Source: Roseateles_E cavernae
GTDB lineage: Bacteria > Pseudomonadota > Gammaproteobacteria > Burkholderiales > Burkholderiaceae_C
NCBI RefSeq assembly: GCF_040187885.1
Contig: NZ_JBDPLH010000001.1
Coordinates: 124,001 to 188,000, forward strand
Direction: 5' to 3'
Length of the DNA stretch: 64,000 nt
The notes under the pieces were generated by a model. The model searched no databases and was not told the DNA's origin. It saw only the letters and a program-made list of their open reading frames with translations. Position numbers and translations under genes: made by a program. The first letter of the stretch is position 1. Every line of letters starts with the position of its first letter. Below, piece after piece: positions 7,864 to 17,426 of the stretch.

Positions 7864-9075
7864 TCAGGCCTTGATCAGCCCGTCCGCCTTGAACATGGCC
7901 TTGATGCCCCGCACCGCCTGGCGGATCCGGGCCTCGTTCTCGATCAGCGCGAAGCGCACATGGCCGTCGCCCTGGTCGCCGAAGCCTATGCCCGGAGAGA
8001 CGCAGACCTTGGCCTTGTCCAGCAGCTGGCGCGCGAACTCCAAGGAGCCGAGCGCGCGGTAGGGCTCGGGGATGCGGGCCCAGATATACATGCTGGCCTT
8101 GGGCAACTCGACGGCCCAGCCGGCTTCCGTCAGGCCCTTGTGAAGCACATCGCGGCGGCGCTGGTAGCTGGCGGTGATCTCGCCGACGCAAGCCTGGTCG
8201 CCCTCCAGCGCCGCGATCGCCGCGACCTGCAGCGGCGTGAAGGTGCCGTAGTCGTGATAGCTCTTGATGCGGGCCAGCGCGGCCACCAGATCGGGGTTGC
8301 CGACCATGAAGCCGATGCGCCAGCCGGCCATGTTGTAGCTCTTGCTGAGCGTGAAGAACTCGACCGCCACATCCTTGGCCCCCGGCACCTGCATGATGGA
8401 CGGCGCCTTCCAGCCATCGAACACGATGTCGGCATAGGCCAGGTCGTGCACCACCAGGATGTCATGCTTCTTGGCCAGCGCGATCACGCGCTCGAAGAAC
8501 TCCAGCTCCACGCATTGCGCGGTCGGGTTCGACGGGAAGCCGAACACCATCATCTTGGGCTTGGGATAGCTGCCGCGAATCGTCTTCTCCAGCTCGGTGA
8601 AGAAGTCCAGCTCGCTGGACACCGGTATCGCGCGGATGTCGGCGCCGGCGATCACCGCGCCGTAGATATGGATGGGGTAGCTGGGGTCGGGCACCAGCAC
8701 CGTGTCGCCCCGGTCCAAGGTCGCCAGCATCAGATGCGCCAGGCCTTCCTTGGAGCCTATCGTGACGATGGCTTCGGTGTCGGGATTGATGGCGACGCCA
8801 TAGCGCTTGTCGTACCAATGAGAGATCGCGCGGCGCAGCCGCGGGATGCCCTTGCTGGCCGAGTAGCCGTGGGTGTCGGGCCGCTGCGCGACCTCGGTGA
8901 GCTTGGCGACGATATGGGCCGGCGTGGCCCCATCGGGGTTTCCCATGCTCATGTCGATGATGTCCTCGCCGCGCCGCCGCGCCGCGAGCTTCAGCTCGGC
9001 CGTGATGTTGAAGACGTAGGGAGGCAGGCGGTCGATGCGCGCAAAGCGGCGCTTGCCTGAAGAGGCAGTGCTCAT
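7864..9075 (-). CDS. alaC: Alanine aminotransferase AlaC-like (class I PLP)
   Basis: A 403-residue fold-type I aminotransferase close in length and motif to AlaC, the main glutamate-pyruvate aminotransferase of enterobacteria. The PLP lysine is Lys245 in TLSKSYNMAGWRIGF; the Asn and Asp that hold the cofactor are in FPSNPTAQ and VVHDLAYADIVFD; an Arg for the substrate carboxylate is in HVRFALIENEAR. It makes alanine from pyruvate and glutamate in the cytoplasm. In many betaproteobacteria the gene sits beside homoserine dehydrogenase, which is not the case here. Rep helicase lies upstream on the same strand. Confidence 0.9.
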   Translation of the reverse strand: MSTASSGKRRFARIDRLPPYVFNITAELKLAARRRGEDIIDMSMGNPDGATPAHIVAKLTEVAQRPDTHGYSASKGIPRLRRAISHWYDKRYGVAINPDTEAIVTIGSKEGLAHLMLATLDRGDTVLVPDPSYPIHIYGAVIAGADIRAIPVSSELDFFTELEKTIRGSYPKPKMMVFGFPSNPTAQCVELEFFERVIALAKKHDILVVHDLAYADIVFDGWKAPSIMQVPGAKDVAVEFFTLSKSYNMAGWRIGFMVGNPDLVAALARIKSYHDYGTFTPLQVAAIAALEGDQACVGEITASYQRRRDVLHKGLTEAGWAVELPKASMYIWARIPEPYRALGSLEFARQLLDKAKVCVSPGIGFGDQGDGHVRFALIENEARIRQAVRGIKAMFKADGLIKA

Positions 9076-9167
9076 GGGATGTGTCTCACGTAAGCGCCCG
9101 GAACCGTCCGAGCGACGTGATCGGCCGATGGGGGCCGATCCGGCAGTAATGCTAACCGAAGACTCGC

Positions 9168-11228
9168 TCAGTCCTTCTTGTTCTGCGCCGCCGCGCTCGC
9201 CTCACCCTTGGCCGCAAACTCCGCGCGCAGCCGCTTGAGCTTTTCGCGCGGGTCTTCCTTGACGGTGTTCTCGTGCAGCTTCATCTCCAGGATGAAGCGG
9301 CTGGGGATGCCCATCACCAGCTCGCGGTTCTTCTTGCGCCGCCGCAAGGTGCTGACGCCCAGGGTCGTGCGCGCCCGCGTGATGCCCACATACATCAGGC
9401 GGCGCTCTTCCTCCAGGCGCTGCGGGGTCATGTCCTCGTCGTCGGCCTTGAAGGGAAGCAGCCCCTCGTTGACGCCGGCCAGGAAGACATGCGGCCATTC
9501 CAGGCCCTTGGAGGCATGCAAGGTGGTCAAGGTCACCTGGTCCTGCTCGTCGCCGCGCTCGGCCAGCGACAGGATCACGCTGATGGTCTGGGCCACTTCG
9601 AGCACGGTCTGCTTGGGCTCCTCGAAGGTGATGCCGCCCTCCTGGCTGATCTGGCCGCCGCAGCGCTTGGCCACCCAGTCGACGAAGTCCAGCACATTGC
9701 CCCAACGCGCCGCGCCGACCTTCTCGTTCTCCTCCTGCTCCATCAGGTGCTGCTCGTAGGCGATGTCCTTCAGCCACTCCATCAGCAGCGCCTTGGCCTC
9801 CTTGTCTCCCGAGGTGTTGCGGGCGCGGTACTCCAGATCGTTCACATAGCGGCCGAACTCATGCAGGCCGCTGATCGCGCGGGTGCTCAGCGCGGTGGAC
9901 AGGCTCTCGGCGAACAAGGCCTCGTACATGCTGGATTTCCAGCGCCCGGCGAACTGGCTCAGGCTGCCCAGGGTCTGGTGGCCGATGCCGCGCTTGGGCG
10001 TCGTGATCGCGCGCAGAAAGGCCGGGTCATCGTCCGGGTTGACCAGCAGGCGCAGCCAGCTGCACAGGTCCTTGATCTCGGCCTTGTCGAAGAAGCTCTG
10101 GCCGCCCGAGACCTTGTAGGGAATCTCGGCGCGGCGCAGCGCCTGCTCGAACACGCGGGCCTGGTGATTGGCGCGGTACAGGATGGCGAAATCCTTGAAC
10201 TGCACGCCGCCGGCATTGGCGCGGATCGCCTGGATGCGAGCCACCGCCCGCTCGGCCTCGTGTTCCTCGCCGTCGCTCTCGATCAGGGCCACCGGCTCGC
10301 CGTCACCGAACTCGCTCCACAGCTTCTTCTCGAAGATCTTCGGATTGACCGCGATGACGTTGTTGGCCGCGCGCAGGATGGCGCCGGTGGAGCGGTAGTT
10401 CTGCTCCAGCGGGATCACCTTCAGTGCCGGGAAGTCGGTCGGCAATCGCTTCAGGTTCTCGATCGTCGCGCCGCGCCAGCCGTAGATGCTCTGGTCGTCG
10501 TCGCCCACGGCGGTGAAATGGGCACGCTCGCCGACCAGTTGCTTGAGCAGGTCGTACTGCACCGCATTGGTGTCCTGGTACTCGTCCACCAGCACATAGC
10601 GCAGGGTGTCCTGCCATTTGCCGCGCGCCTCGGGGAAGTCCTGCAGCAGGCGCAGCGGCAGCGAGATCAGGTCATCGAAGTCCACCGACTGGTAGGCCGC
10701 CAGCCGCTCCTGGTAGCGCTCCATCACGACGGCCGTCGCGCGCTCGTCCTCGTCCTTGGCGGCGGCCAACGCCTGCTTGGCCGTCAGGCCCTGGTTCTTC
10801 CACAGCGAGATGGTCCATTGCCAGCTGCGCGCCTGCTTGGCGTCGGTGGTGCCGCCGGCATCGCGCAGCAGGCCCAGCACATCGTCGCTGTCGAGGATGG
10901 AGAACTGCTCCTTGAGCCCGACCAGATGACCTTCGGAGCGCAGGATGCGCACGCCCAGGCTGTGGAAGGTCGAGATCACCAGGTCCTTGGCCGCGCGCGG
11001 GCCCACCAGATCGCGGGCGCGCTCGCGCATCTCCTGCGAGGCCTTGTTCGTGAAGGTGATGGCGCCGATGTTCTTGGCCGCATAGCCGGCCTGCAGCAGG
11101 CGCGCGATCTTCATCGTGATCACCCGCGTCTTGCCCGAGCCGGCCCCGGCGATCACCAGGCAGGGCCCGTTGAGGTGGTGGACGGCTTCGAGCTGGGCGG
11201 GATTGAGGGTGGAGACGGCTGAGGACAT
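9168..11228 (-). CDS. rep: ATP-dependent DNA helicase Rep
   Basis: A 686-residue superfamily 1A 3'-5' helicase. Motif I is GAGSGKTRVI near the N-terminus, motif II is VDEYQDTN, motif III is VGDDDQSIYGWRGA, and motif VI lies in the RRLMYVGITRAR segment near the C-terminus. Length and the SQEMRERA segment after motif Ia fit Rep better than UvrD, which is usually longer with a different tail. Rep helps forks pass protein roadblocks and restart. A TATCAT hexamer upstream (minus strand, 11257 to 11252) may be its -10 box and is shared with the next gene upstream. Confidence 0.93.
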   Translation of the reverse strand: MSSAVSTLNPAQLEAVHHLNGPCLVIAGAGSGKTRVITMKIARLLQAGYAAKNIGAITFTNKASQEMRERARDLVGPRAAKDLVISTFHSLGVRILRSEGHLVGLKEQFSILDSDDVLGLLRDAGGTTDAKQARSWQWTISLWKNQGLTAKQALAAAKDEDERATAVVMERYQERLAAYQSVDFDDLISLPLRLLQDFPEARGKWQDTLRYVLVDEYQDTNAVQYDLLKQLVGERAHFTAVGDDDQSIYGWRGATIENLKRLPTDFPALKVIPLEQNYRSTGAILRAANNVIAVNPKIFEKKLWSEFGDGEPVALIESDGEEHEAERAVARIQAIRANAGGVQFKDFAILYRANHQARVFEQALRRAEIPYKVSGGQSFFDKAEIKDLCSWLRLLVNPDDDPAFLRAITTPKRGIGHQTLGSLSQFAGRWKSSMYEALFAESLSTALSTRAISGLHEFGRYVNDLEYRARNTSGDKEAKALLMEWLKDIAYEQHLMEQEENEKVGAARWGNVLDFVDWVAKRCGGQISQEGGITFEEPKQTVLEVAQTISVILSLAERGDEQDQVTLTTLHASKGLEWPHVFLAGVNEGLLPFKADDEDMTPQRLEEERRLMYVGITRARTTLGVSTLRRRKKNRELVMGIPSRFILEMKLHENTVKEDPREKLKRLRAEFAAKGEASAAAQNKKD

Positions 11229-11273
11229 GGCGAACTGGGGCGGGGCTGCGCATGATAGCCAAGCCGCCCCGCC

Positions 11274-13754
11274 CTATTTCATGCTAGGCGGCAGCGGCGC
11301 CCGGGTCGAGCGCAGCCCCAGGCCCAGCAGCAGCAGCGCGTAGAACAGGAAGGCGATGCGCGGCGCATCGACCAGGCTGTCGAACAGGCCCACGATCAGG
11401 AAACCGAGCAGCGCGCCCACCAGCGCCGGCGCCAGGGCGTGAGCGCGGGCATGGCCGAAGCTGCAGCGCCACAGCACCGCCGCCACCAGGCTGACACCCA
11501 GGACCAGGCCCAGCAGCCCCTGCTCGAACAGCAGGTGCAGGCCCAGGCTCTTGATATGCCAGGGCAGGTGATGGCGGTCGCTGGAGAAGAACCAATGCGC
11601 CATGCCGCGCGAGAAGTCGCCATTGGCCAGCAGGGCGGGCTCGGCCGCGTCGCGCAGGCGCAGCTCGGCAATCTGCACCGCGCTCGCCGGCGAAGCCAGG
11701 GCCATCGAGAACACCACGAAGCGCGGCGCCCACCAGCGCCCGCCCAGGGCCGGCGCCTGACCGAGCGAGGCCTGCAGCGCCTGCCAGCCGCCGCCCTGGC
11801 TTTGCAGCGGCAGGTTCTTGACCACGCATTCCGCGTTGTAGAGCAGATGCTTCTCACACACCTCCAGATGCAGGCTCACATCGCTGGCGCTGCGCAGCTT
11901 CAGCGTCAGCAGCAGTTCGCCGCGCGGCGCGGCGATGCGCTGGCTGACCCGGAACAGCTCGCCCCAGCCCAGCGCATGCTGACCGCTGCTCAGCAGCAGA
12001 TGGGGAGGCTGGGCCGATTCGACGAGCCGGTAGTCGCCGACCTGCTCGGCGGCCGGGCCGACGAACAGGAAATTGCTGGCGAAGCGGCCCACGCCCTTGC
12101 CCAGCAGCCAGTCCTGCGGCGTGGCCAGCAGGCTGCGCGCCAGCCGCCAATGCTCGAAGCGACCTTCCAGATCGCGCTGGCCGGTGGCCACACGGTCGCT
12201 GACATAGGCGCCGCCGGCCAGCGCCGCCACCACGGCGGACACCATCAGGCAGCCGGTCCACAGCAGGCTCTTGGCCCGCCAGGAGCGCGCGGGCAGCAGC
12301 CCGGCCGCCGGGCCCGGCAGCAGCTGCAGCCCGGTCCATGCCAAGGCCAGCCCGAGCACCGGCAACAAGGCCTGCTGCAGGGCCGGCTCACCGCCCCGGT
12401 TGCCGGCCACCACGACCACACAGGCCAGGCTCCAGAACCAGGCCCCCGCCATCAGGCAGACGCTCAGATGGCGCGGCAGCCCGGCACGCAGCCACCAGGC
12501 CAGCCACAGCCCGCTCAGCACGACCAGCGCATCGATCACATAGGCCGACTTCGGCACGGCCAGCGCCAGCAGCCAGCTCACCCCCCCTGCCAAGGCCGCT
12601 GCCAGCAGGGCCAGCAGCAGGGCCAGCAGCAGCTGCCCGCGCGTCTGCCGCAGCCGCAGCGGCGGCATCACCATCATCAGCAGCGCACTGCCGGCCAGCG
12701 CGAGCAAGCCCCGGTAGCCGCCGGCCTGGAACACCGGCCAGGCCGCCAGGCCGAATGCCAGCAGCACGGCCAGGGGCACCGCCCACGCGAGCCCGCGGGG
12801 CGGCCAGGCGGCCGGCCGGCCCGCCGCACGCTCCCCGCGGCGCTGGCGCGCCAGCAACAGCAGGCAGACGCCCGCCCCGAGCGGCAGGGCCAGATAGACG
12901 CCGCGCGAGAAGGTCGTCAGCGCCGCATAGCCGGCCAGCAGCAGCAGGCCGAGCGCGGCGGCAAAAGCCCAGGGCCGGCGCTCGCGCAGCACCCACAGCA
13001 GCGCAAACGGCAGGCCCAGCGCCAGGCAGCCGTCCAGCGCCGCACCGCCCACATGCATCTCCCAGAACAGTGCAGTGCTGCGGTAGTCGCTCGAAAAATT
13101 CAGCAGCCCGGTATAGGCCAGCCGCTCCCACAGCGCCGCCAGGCTGGCCCCACCCAAGGCCAGCAGCATGGCCAGGCCGAACCAGCGCTGCACGGCGGCC
13201 GGCTCGGCCGCCCCGGCCGCGCGCCACAGCGGCAGCAAGAGCAGCACCAGCCACAGGCTCTTGCCCTGGCGCAGGCTGTTCATCGGCTCGTGATAGCCCT
13301 GCCACCAGCCAAACCGCCAGCCCCCGGCCTGCTCGACGCCGCGCCAGATCGCCAGCAGCAGCGAGGCACAGAACAGCGCCAGCAGCAGCTTGGACAGGCC
13401 CGACCACGCCAGCGGCCGCTGCCAGGCCGGCGCCAGCTCGACGCTGCGCTTCGCGCCCAGGGCCAGCGCCGCATAGCCGCCGGCGGCGACGGCCAGCACC
13501 AGCAGGTCCAGCTCCTCAAACGTGATCCAACCGGTCCAGGGCGCGAATCCCAGCACCGGAACCAGGCCGGGAATCAGCAGCGGCAAGACCTGCCAGCGCA
13601 CCAAGCCCAGCGCCGCCACCGCGAGCCACAGCAGGCAGGCCAGCCCGGGCTGCAAGGGGTAGTGCCAGGCCAGCCACAGCCCGGCACCGGCGCTGCCGGC
13701 GGCCAGGCCCAGGCCCAGCCAGCGCTTGGAGGAATCGGGCACGGAGAGCTTCAT
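11274..13754 (-). CDS. O-antigen ligase-like (Wzy_C) membrane protein with a C-terminal insert
   Basis: An 826-residue inner-membrane protein. About twelve hydrophobic helices in the first 520 residues resemble the O-antigen ligase/polymerase group, with a Tyr-Arg pair around SSDYRSTALFWEMHVGG in the region expected for it. At about 525-555 is the family-like RFEHWRLARSLLATPQDWLLGKG segment. A soluble stretch of roughly 170 residues (about 570-740), rich in beta-type pattern and ending NGDFSRGMAHWFFSSDRHH, precedes two or three final helices. It probably transfers or polymerises surface glycan. No other glycan genes are adjacent, so the substrate is unknown. Confidence 0.7.
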   Translation of the reverse strand: MKLSVPDSSKRWLGLGLAAGSAGAGLWLAWHYPLQPGLACLLWLAVAALGLVRWQVLPLLIPGLVPVLGFAPWTGWITFEELDLLVLAVAAGGYAALALGAKRSVELAPAWQRPLAWSGLSKLLLALFCASLLLAIWRGVEQAGGWRFGWWQGYHEPMNSLRQGKSLWLVLLLLPLWRAAGAAEPAAVQRWFGLAMLLALGGASLAALWERLAYTGLLNFSSDYRSTALFWEMHVGGAALDGCLALGLPFALLWVLRERRPWAFAAALGLLLLAGYAALTTFSRGVYLALPLGAGVCLLLLARQRRGERAAGRPAAWPPRGLAWAVPLAVLLAFGLAAWPVFQAGGYRGLLALAGSALLMMVMPPLRLRQTRGQLLLALLLALLAAALAGGVSWLLALAVPKSAYVIDALVVLSGLWLAWWLRAGLPRHLSVCLMAGAWFWSLACVVVVAGNRGGEPALQQALLPVLGLALAWTGLQLLPGPAAGLLPARSWRAKSLLWTGCLMVSAVVAALAGGAYVSDRVATGQRDLEGRFEHWRLARSLLATPQDWLLGKGVGRFASNFLFVGPAAEQVGDYRLVESAQPPHLLLSSGQHALGWGELFRVSQRIAAPRGELLLTLKLRSASDVSLHLEVCEKHLLYNAECVVKNLPLQSQGGGWQALQASLGQAPALGGRWWAPRFVVFSMALASPASAVQIAELRLRDAAEPALLANGDFSRGMAHWFFSSDRHHLPWHIKSLGLHLLFEQGLLGLVLGVSLVAAVLWRCSFGHARAHALAPALVGALLGFLIVGLFDSLVDAPRIAFLFYALLLLGLGLRSTRAPLPPSMK

Positions 13755-13860
13755 GCGGGCGGCCGAGTTGGGGCGCAGGCTCGCGCCGGGTCGCGCGGAT
13801 GATAGCCAAGCCCATGCCGGCAGGCGCTACATTGGGAACCCCTAGTACAACAGCGGAACC

Positions 13861-14643
13861 ATGAGCATGGCCCTTGTGTTGGCCCTCGGCCGTCGCTGGC
13901 TGCAAGCCTGGACGCTCCTGCTGCTGCTCTGGGCGTCGGCCGCGCAGGCGCGCGAGCTGCTGGTTGTGGGCACCGAGTTCCCGCGCATCTACGAGGCCGC
14001 CAAGACCGGCGGCGAGCCGAGCGGCCTGGGCGTGGACCTGCTGACCTTGGCCGCCGCCCGGCTGGGCCACAGCCTGCGTTTCGAGCACTACCCCTGGCTG
14101 CGTGCCCAGGCCATGGTGGAGCGCGGCCTGGCCGACATCCTGGTCGGCCCCTACCGCACCGCCGACCGCGAGCAGCGCTATCTGTTCTCGCCCCAGCCCT
14201 TTTACGAGGACACGCTGGTGTTCTACGCCCGCCGCGCCCAGAGCGGGCTGTGGCGCGGCGACTATGCGGCGCTGGGCCAGCGCCCGGTCGCCCAAGTGCA
14301 GGGCTGGGCCTATGGCGAGAGCTACGAGCAGGCCCGTGCCGGCCTGCGCATCAGCACCGTGCGCGATGTCAACACCGGCCTGCAGATGCTGCGCCTGGGC
14401 CGGGTCGACCTGTTCGCCAGCAATGAGCGCAATACCGAGCCGGTGCTGCAGCGCCTGGGCCTGGCCGGCGAGCTGGTGCCGGCCGGCCCGCCGATCGGCC
14501 AGCTGCGCGGCCACTTTGCCTACCCGCGCGACCACCGGGGCCAGGTCTTGCGCGACGAGCTCGAGCGCACCATGGCCGCGTTGCGCGCCAGCGGCGAACT
14601 CGACGAGCTCTCGCGTCGCTGGAAGGTCAAAATTCCCGAGTAG
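13861..14643 (+). CDS. Family 3 extracellular solute-binding protein
   Basis: A 260-residue exported protein with a signal peptide (about 1-30, ending ASAAQA) and a SBP_bac_3 fold: GLGVDLLTLAAARLG is the usual helix after the first strand, ADILVGPYRTADRE the ligand loop and LFASNERNTEPVLQRLG a late lobe motif. Such stand-alone periplasmic proteins resemble amino-acid-binding proteins of ABC systems and the family used as sensors by some betaproteobacteria. No transport genes are adjacent. It is followed twelve bases later by the PhoD gene, so co-transcription is likely. Another ATG at 13867 is possible. Confidence 0.8.
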   Translation: MSMALVLALGRRWLQAWTLLLLLWASAAQARELLVVGTEFPRIYEAAKTGGEPSGLGVDLLTLAAARLGHSLRFEHYPWLRAQAMVERGLADILVGPYRTADREQRYLFSPQPFYEDTLVFYARRAQSGLWRGDYAALGQRPVAQVQGWAYGESYEQARAGLRISTVRDVNTGLQMLRLGRVDLFASNERNTEPVLQRLGLAGELVPAGPPIGQLRGHFAYPRDHRGQVLRDELERTMAALRASGELDELSRRWKVKIPE

Positions 14644-14654
14644 GCTTGCCGCCG

Positions 14655-16181
14655 ATGAACACCGCCCTCAGTCGCCGCAGCCTGCTGCAGGCCGCCCTCG
14701 CCGCCGGCTGCGCGCCGGCTCTTGTCAGCCATGCCGCGACGCCGGCCGCCGCGCCGCTGTTCACGCTGGGCGTGGCCTCCGGCTGCCCGCGCCCCGAGGG
14801 CCTGGTGCTGTGGACCCGGCTGCTCGGCGAGGCGCTGCCGGCCCAGGTCGCGGTGCGCTGGGAGCTGGCCGAGGACGAGGGCTTCAAGACCATCGCCGCC
14901 AGCGGCACCGAGCGGGCCGAGCCCGGCAGCGCCTACAGCGTCCATGCCGAGCCGGCCGGCCTGAAGCCCGACCGCTGGTACTGGTACCGCTTCAGCGCGC
15001 TGGGCCAGCAAAGCCCGGTCGGGCGCAGCCGCACGGCGCCGGCGCCCGGCGCGGCGGTGGCGCGCCTGCGCTTCGCGATCGCCTCCTGCCAGCGCTGGGA
15101 CCACGGCGAATATGCGGCCTGGCGCGATCTGGCCGGCCAGGAGTTGGACCTGCTGCTGTTCCTCGGCGACTACATCTATGAGTCGGCCACCGCAGCCGAC
15201 AGCACGCCCGCGCGCCGCCACCGGGGCGGGCTGTGCCGCACGCTGGACGACTACCGCCAGCGCTATGCCCAGTACAAGAGCGACCCGCATCTGCAAGCCA
15301 TGCATGCGGCCGCGCCCTGGCTGCTGACCTGGGACGACCATGAGGTCGAGAACGACTATGCCGGCGACATCTCCCAGCATCTGGAGCCCGGCTTCGCACG
15401 CCGCCGCGCGGCGGCGGCCCAGGCCTACTGGGAGCATCTGCCCTTTCCGAAGGCGGCGCGGCCGCGCGGTGCCGAGTTCCGTCTGCACGAGCGCTACGAC
15501 TGGGGCGCGCTGGCCCGCATCATCACCTTGGACAACCGCCAGTGGCGCGACCCCCAGGCCTGCCCCAAGCCCGGCCGGGGCGGTTCCAACACCGTCGCGC
15601 TGCGCGATTGCCCGGCCCTGCTGGACCCGGCCCGCAGCCTGCTGGGCAAGGCCCAGGAGCAATGGCTGGCGCAGAGCTGGGACCGTGAGCGGCCCTGGAA
15701 TCTGCTGGCCCAGCAGACCCTGATGGCGCCGCTGAACTGGCAGCCGCCCGAGGAAGGCAGCGGCCTGCACTGGACCGACGGCTGGGACGGCTACCCGGCC
15801 GCCCGCCAGCGCCTGCTGCGCGATCTGCAGGCGGCGCGGGTGCGCAATGCGGTGGTGCTGGGCGGCGATGTCCATGCCCACTACGTGAGCGATCTGCATG
15901 CCGGCGGCGCCGACCAGCCGGTGATCGCCACCGAGTTCTGCGGCAGCTCGATCAGCAGCAACGGCCTGGCGCAGCGCCGGCTCGACCAGATGCGCCCGCA
16001 CAACCCGCACATCCGCCATGCGCGCAGCGACGAGCGCGGCTATATCCGCTTCGAGCTGAGCGCCGGCCGGCTGGAGGCGGAGCTGCGCGCGGTCGAGCAG
16101 CCCTGGGATGCCACCAGTGCGCTGCGCCGCCAGGCGCGCTATGTCGTGGAGGCTGGCCGCGCTGGCGCGCTGAGCGACTGA
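14655..16181 (+). CDS. phoD: PhoD-type alkaline phosphatase, Tat-exported
   Basis: A 508-residue phosphodiesterase/phosphomonoesterase that uses iron and calcium in the periplasm. The N-terminus has a twin-arginine motif (SRRSLLQ at about 6-12), so it should be exported folded. Metal motifs are in order: GDYIYES, TWDDHEVENDY and GGDVHAHYVSDL. An N-terminal beta domain (about 30-125) precedes the catalytic domain, as in PhoD of Bacillus. The ATG at 14655 was preferred over an in-frame TTG three codons earlier because it starts the Tat signal directly. Its last 43 bases overlap the convergent pseudokinase gene. Confidence 0.88.
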   Translation: MNTALSRRSLLQAALAAGCAPALVSHAATPAAAPLFTLGVASGCPRPEGLVLWTRLLGEALPAQVAVRWELAEDEGFKTIAASGTERAEPGSAYSVHAEPAGLKPDRWYWYRFSALGQQSPVGRSRTAPAPGAAVARLRFAIASCQRWDHGEYAAWRDLAGQELDLLLFLGDYIYESATAADSTPARRHRGGLCRTLDDYRQRYAQYKSDPHLQAMHAAAPWLLTWDDHEVENDYAGDISQHLEPGFARRRAAAAQAYWEHLPFPKAARPRGAEFRLHERYDWGALARIITLDNRQWRDPQACPKPGRGGSNTVALRDCPALLDPARSLLGKAQEQWLAQSWDRERPWNLLAQQTLMAPLNWQPPEEGSGLHWTDGWDGYPAARQRLLRDLQAARVRNAVVLGGDVHAHYVSDLHAGGADQPVIATEFCGSSISSNGLAQRRLDQMRPHNPHIRHARSDERGYIRFELSAGRLEAELRAVEQPWDATSALRRQARYVVEAGRAGALSD

Positions 16182-17269
16182 ATCAGGTCGTCCAGGCCCA
16201 GGCCCAGGTACTGGTGGCCGGCCCAGCCGGCCACGGCCAGCAGGGCCAGGCCGCCGGCAGCCAGCAAGGTGCGCCAGCGCTTGCGCGGGGCGCGCGGCTG
16301 CAGCGGCGGGGTGTTGAGGCTACCGTCGAAGGCCGGCATGAAGCGGCTGCCCGGCGCCGGACTGGGCTCGGGCATCGGATGCAGCACCAGGGCCGAATGG
16401 TTCTGCCCGGCCAGCCAGGCACGCAAATCCTCGCCCAGCTCGCGGGCCGAGGGATGGCGGGTCACCGACATCGCGGCCATGGCCTTTTGCAGCAGGGCTT
16501 CGAGGCTGAAACGCTCGGCGGTGCTGAGGCCGCCCAGGCTGGCGGCCGAGGGCATCAGCACGCCGTTGGCATCGGGTTTGGGCGGCCGGCCATTGATCAA
16601 CCAGCAGGCCAGCACGCCCAGCGCATAGGCCTCGCTGCCCAGGCTGGGCTGGGCGCCGCGCTGCAGCTCGGGCGCGACAAAAGGCGCGGCAGCGGCGCTG
16701 AACAGCGGCGGCTCGGCGTCCGGCTCGGGCGCCAGCTCGGCCAGGCCCAGGGCCATCAGCCGCAGCTCGGTACCCTTGACCAGCCACAGCAGACCGGGAT
16801 CGAGCTCGCGCAGCAGCAGGCCTTGCTCATGGGCGTATTGCAGCGCGTCGCAGAGTTGCAGCAGCAGCTGCAGGCGCTGGCGCAGCGGCAGCTCGGCGGC
16901 GGCGGCCAGCAGCGGCTGGCCCTTGTCCTGCCAGGGCAGGGCCAGAAAAGGCTTGCCTTCGGCGGTCAGACCGCTGTCCAGCGGCGTGGCCAGGGCCGGA
17001 TGGCTGAGCTGGTTCAGGGCCGCCGACAGCTCGGCAAAGCGCAGCAGCACCGCCGCCGCGTCCGCGCTCTGCTGATAGACCAGCAGCGCCGCGCTGACAT
17101 CGCCGGCCAGCGAATGCTCGGCCCGGTACCAGCGGCCCGAATCGCCGGCGTGCAGGGCGGCGGCGACGCGCCAGACGCCCAGGCGCTCGCCGACCGACAG
17201 CGATGTCGGCAGCGGGGAGCCGGCACTGACCGGTGCGGGAAAGGAGGCGGAGAAACGGGCGGAGGACAT
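16139..17269 (-). CDS. Membrane-anchored protein-kinase-like pseudokinase
   Basis: A 376-residue protein with the layout of a bacterial Ser/Thr kinase: kinase-like domain (about 30-285) and one membrane span near 335-355. The scaffold is kept (AYALG for the DxYxLG helix, Ala199-Pro-Glu for APE), but the catalytic parts are lost. The HRD motif is Leu153-Arg-Glu, the following Lys and Asn are Asp157 and Leu160, DFG is Ala173-Leu-Gly, and no lysine fits the VAIK position. It should bind ligand or partner rather than phosphorylate. It overlaps phoD tail-to-tail by 43 bases. A signalling role is inferred. Confidence 0.75.
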   Translation of the reverse strand: MSSARFSASFPAPVSAGSPLPTSLSVGERLGVWRVAAALHAGDSGRWYRAEHSLAGDVSAALLVYQQSADAAAVLLRFAELSAALNQLSHPALATPLDSGLTAEGKPFLALPWQDKGQPLLAAAAELPLRQRLQLLLQLCDALQYAHEQGLLLRELDPGLLWLVKGTELRLMALGLAELAPEPDAEPPLFSAAAAPFVAPELQRGAQPSLGSEAYALGVLACWLINGRPPKPDANGVLMPSAASLGGLSTAERFSLEALLQKAMAAMSVTRHPSARELGEDLRAWLAGQNHSALVLHPMPEPSPAPGSRFMPAFDGSLNTPPLQPRAPRKRWRTLLAAGGLALLAVAGWAGHQYLGLGLDDLIQSLSAPARPASTT

Positions 17270-17426
17270 GAGTATTCAGGGTTTGCCCGGCATCCTAGGC
17301 TCAAGCCACGCCGCAGCGGCGCCCGGCTCCCCCCTCAACACGGGGTGTCGCGCGCAATCGCTCACGCTCGGCGAGAACTTGTGCACGGGCGGCGGCCCCG
17401 CCCAAGCCTTGCGATACTCCGCCCCC

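Noticed and set aside
9273..11222. 649-codon open frame on the plus strand opposite rep
   Set aside because: It mirrors rep over its entire length and has no family features; high G/C content explains its length.
11439..13802. 787-codon Gln/Arg-rich open frame opposite the O-antigen ligase-like gene
   Set aside because: Composition is that of reversed Leu/Ala codons; no start context or motif supports it.
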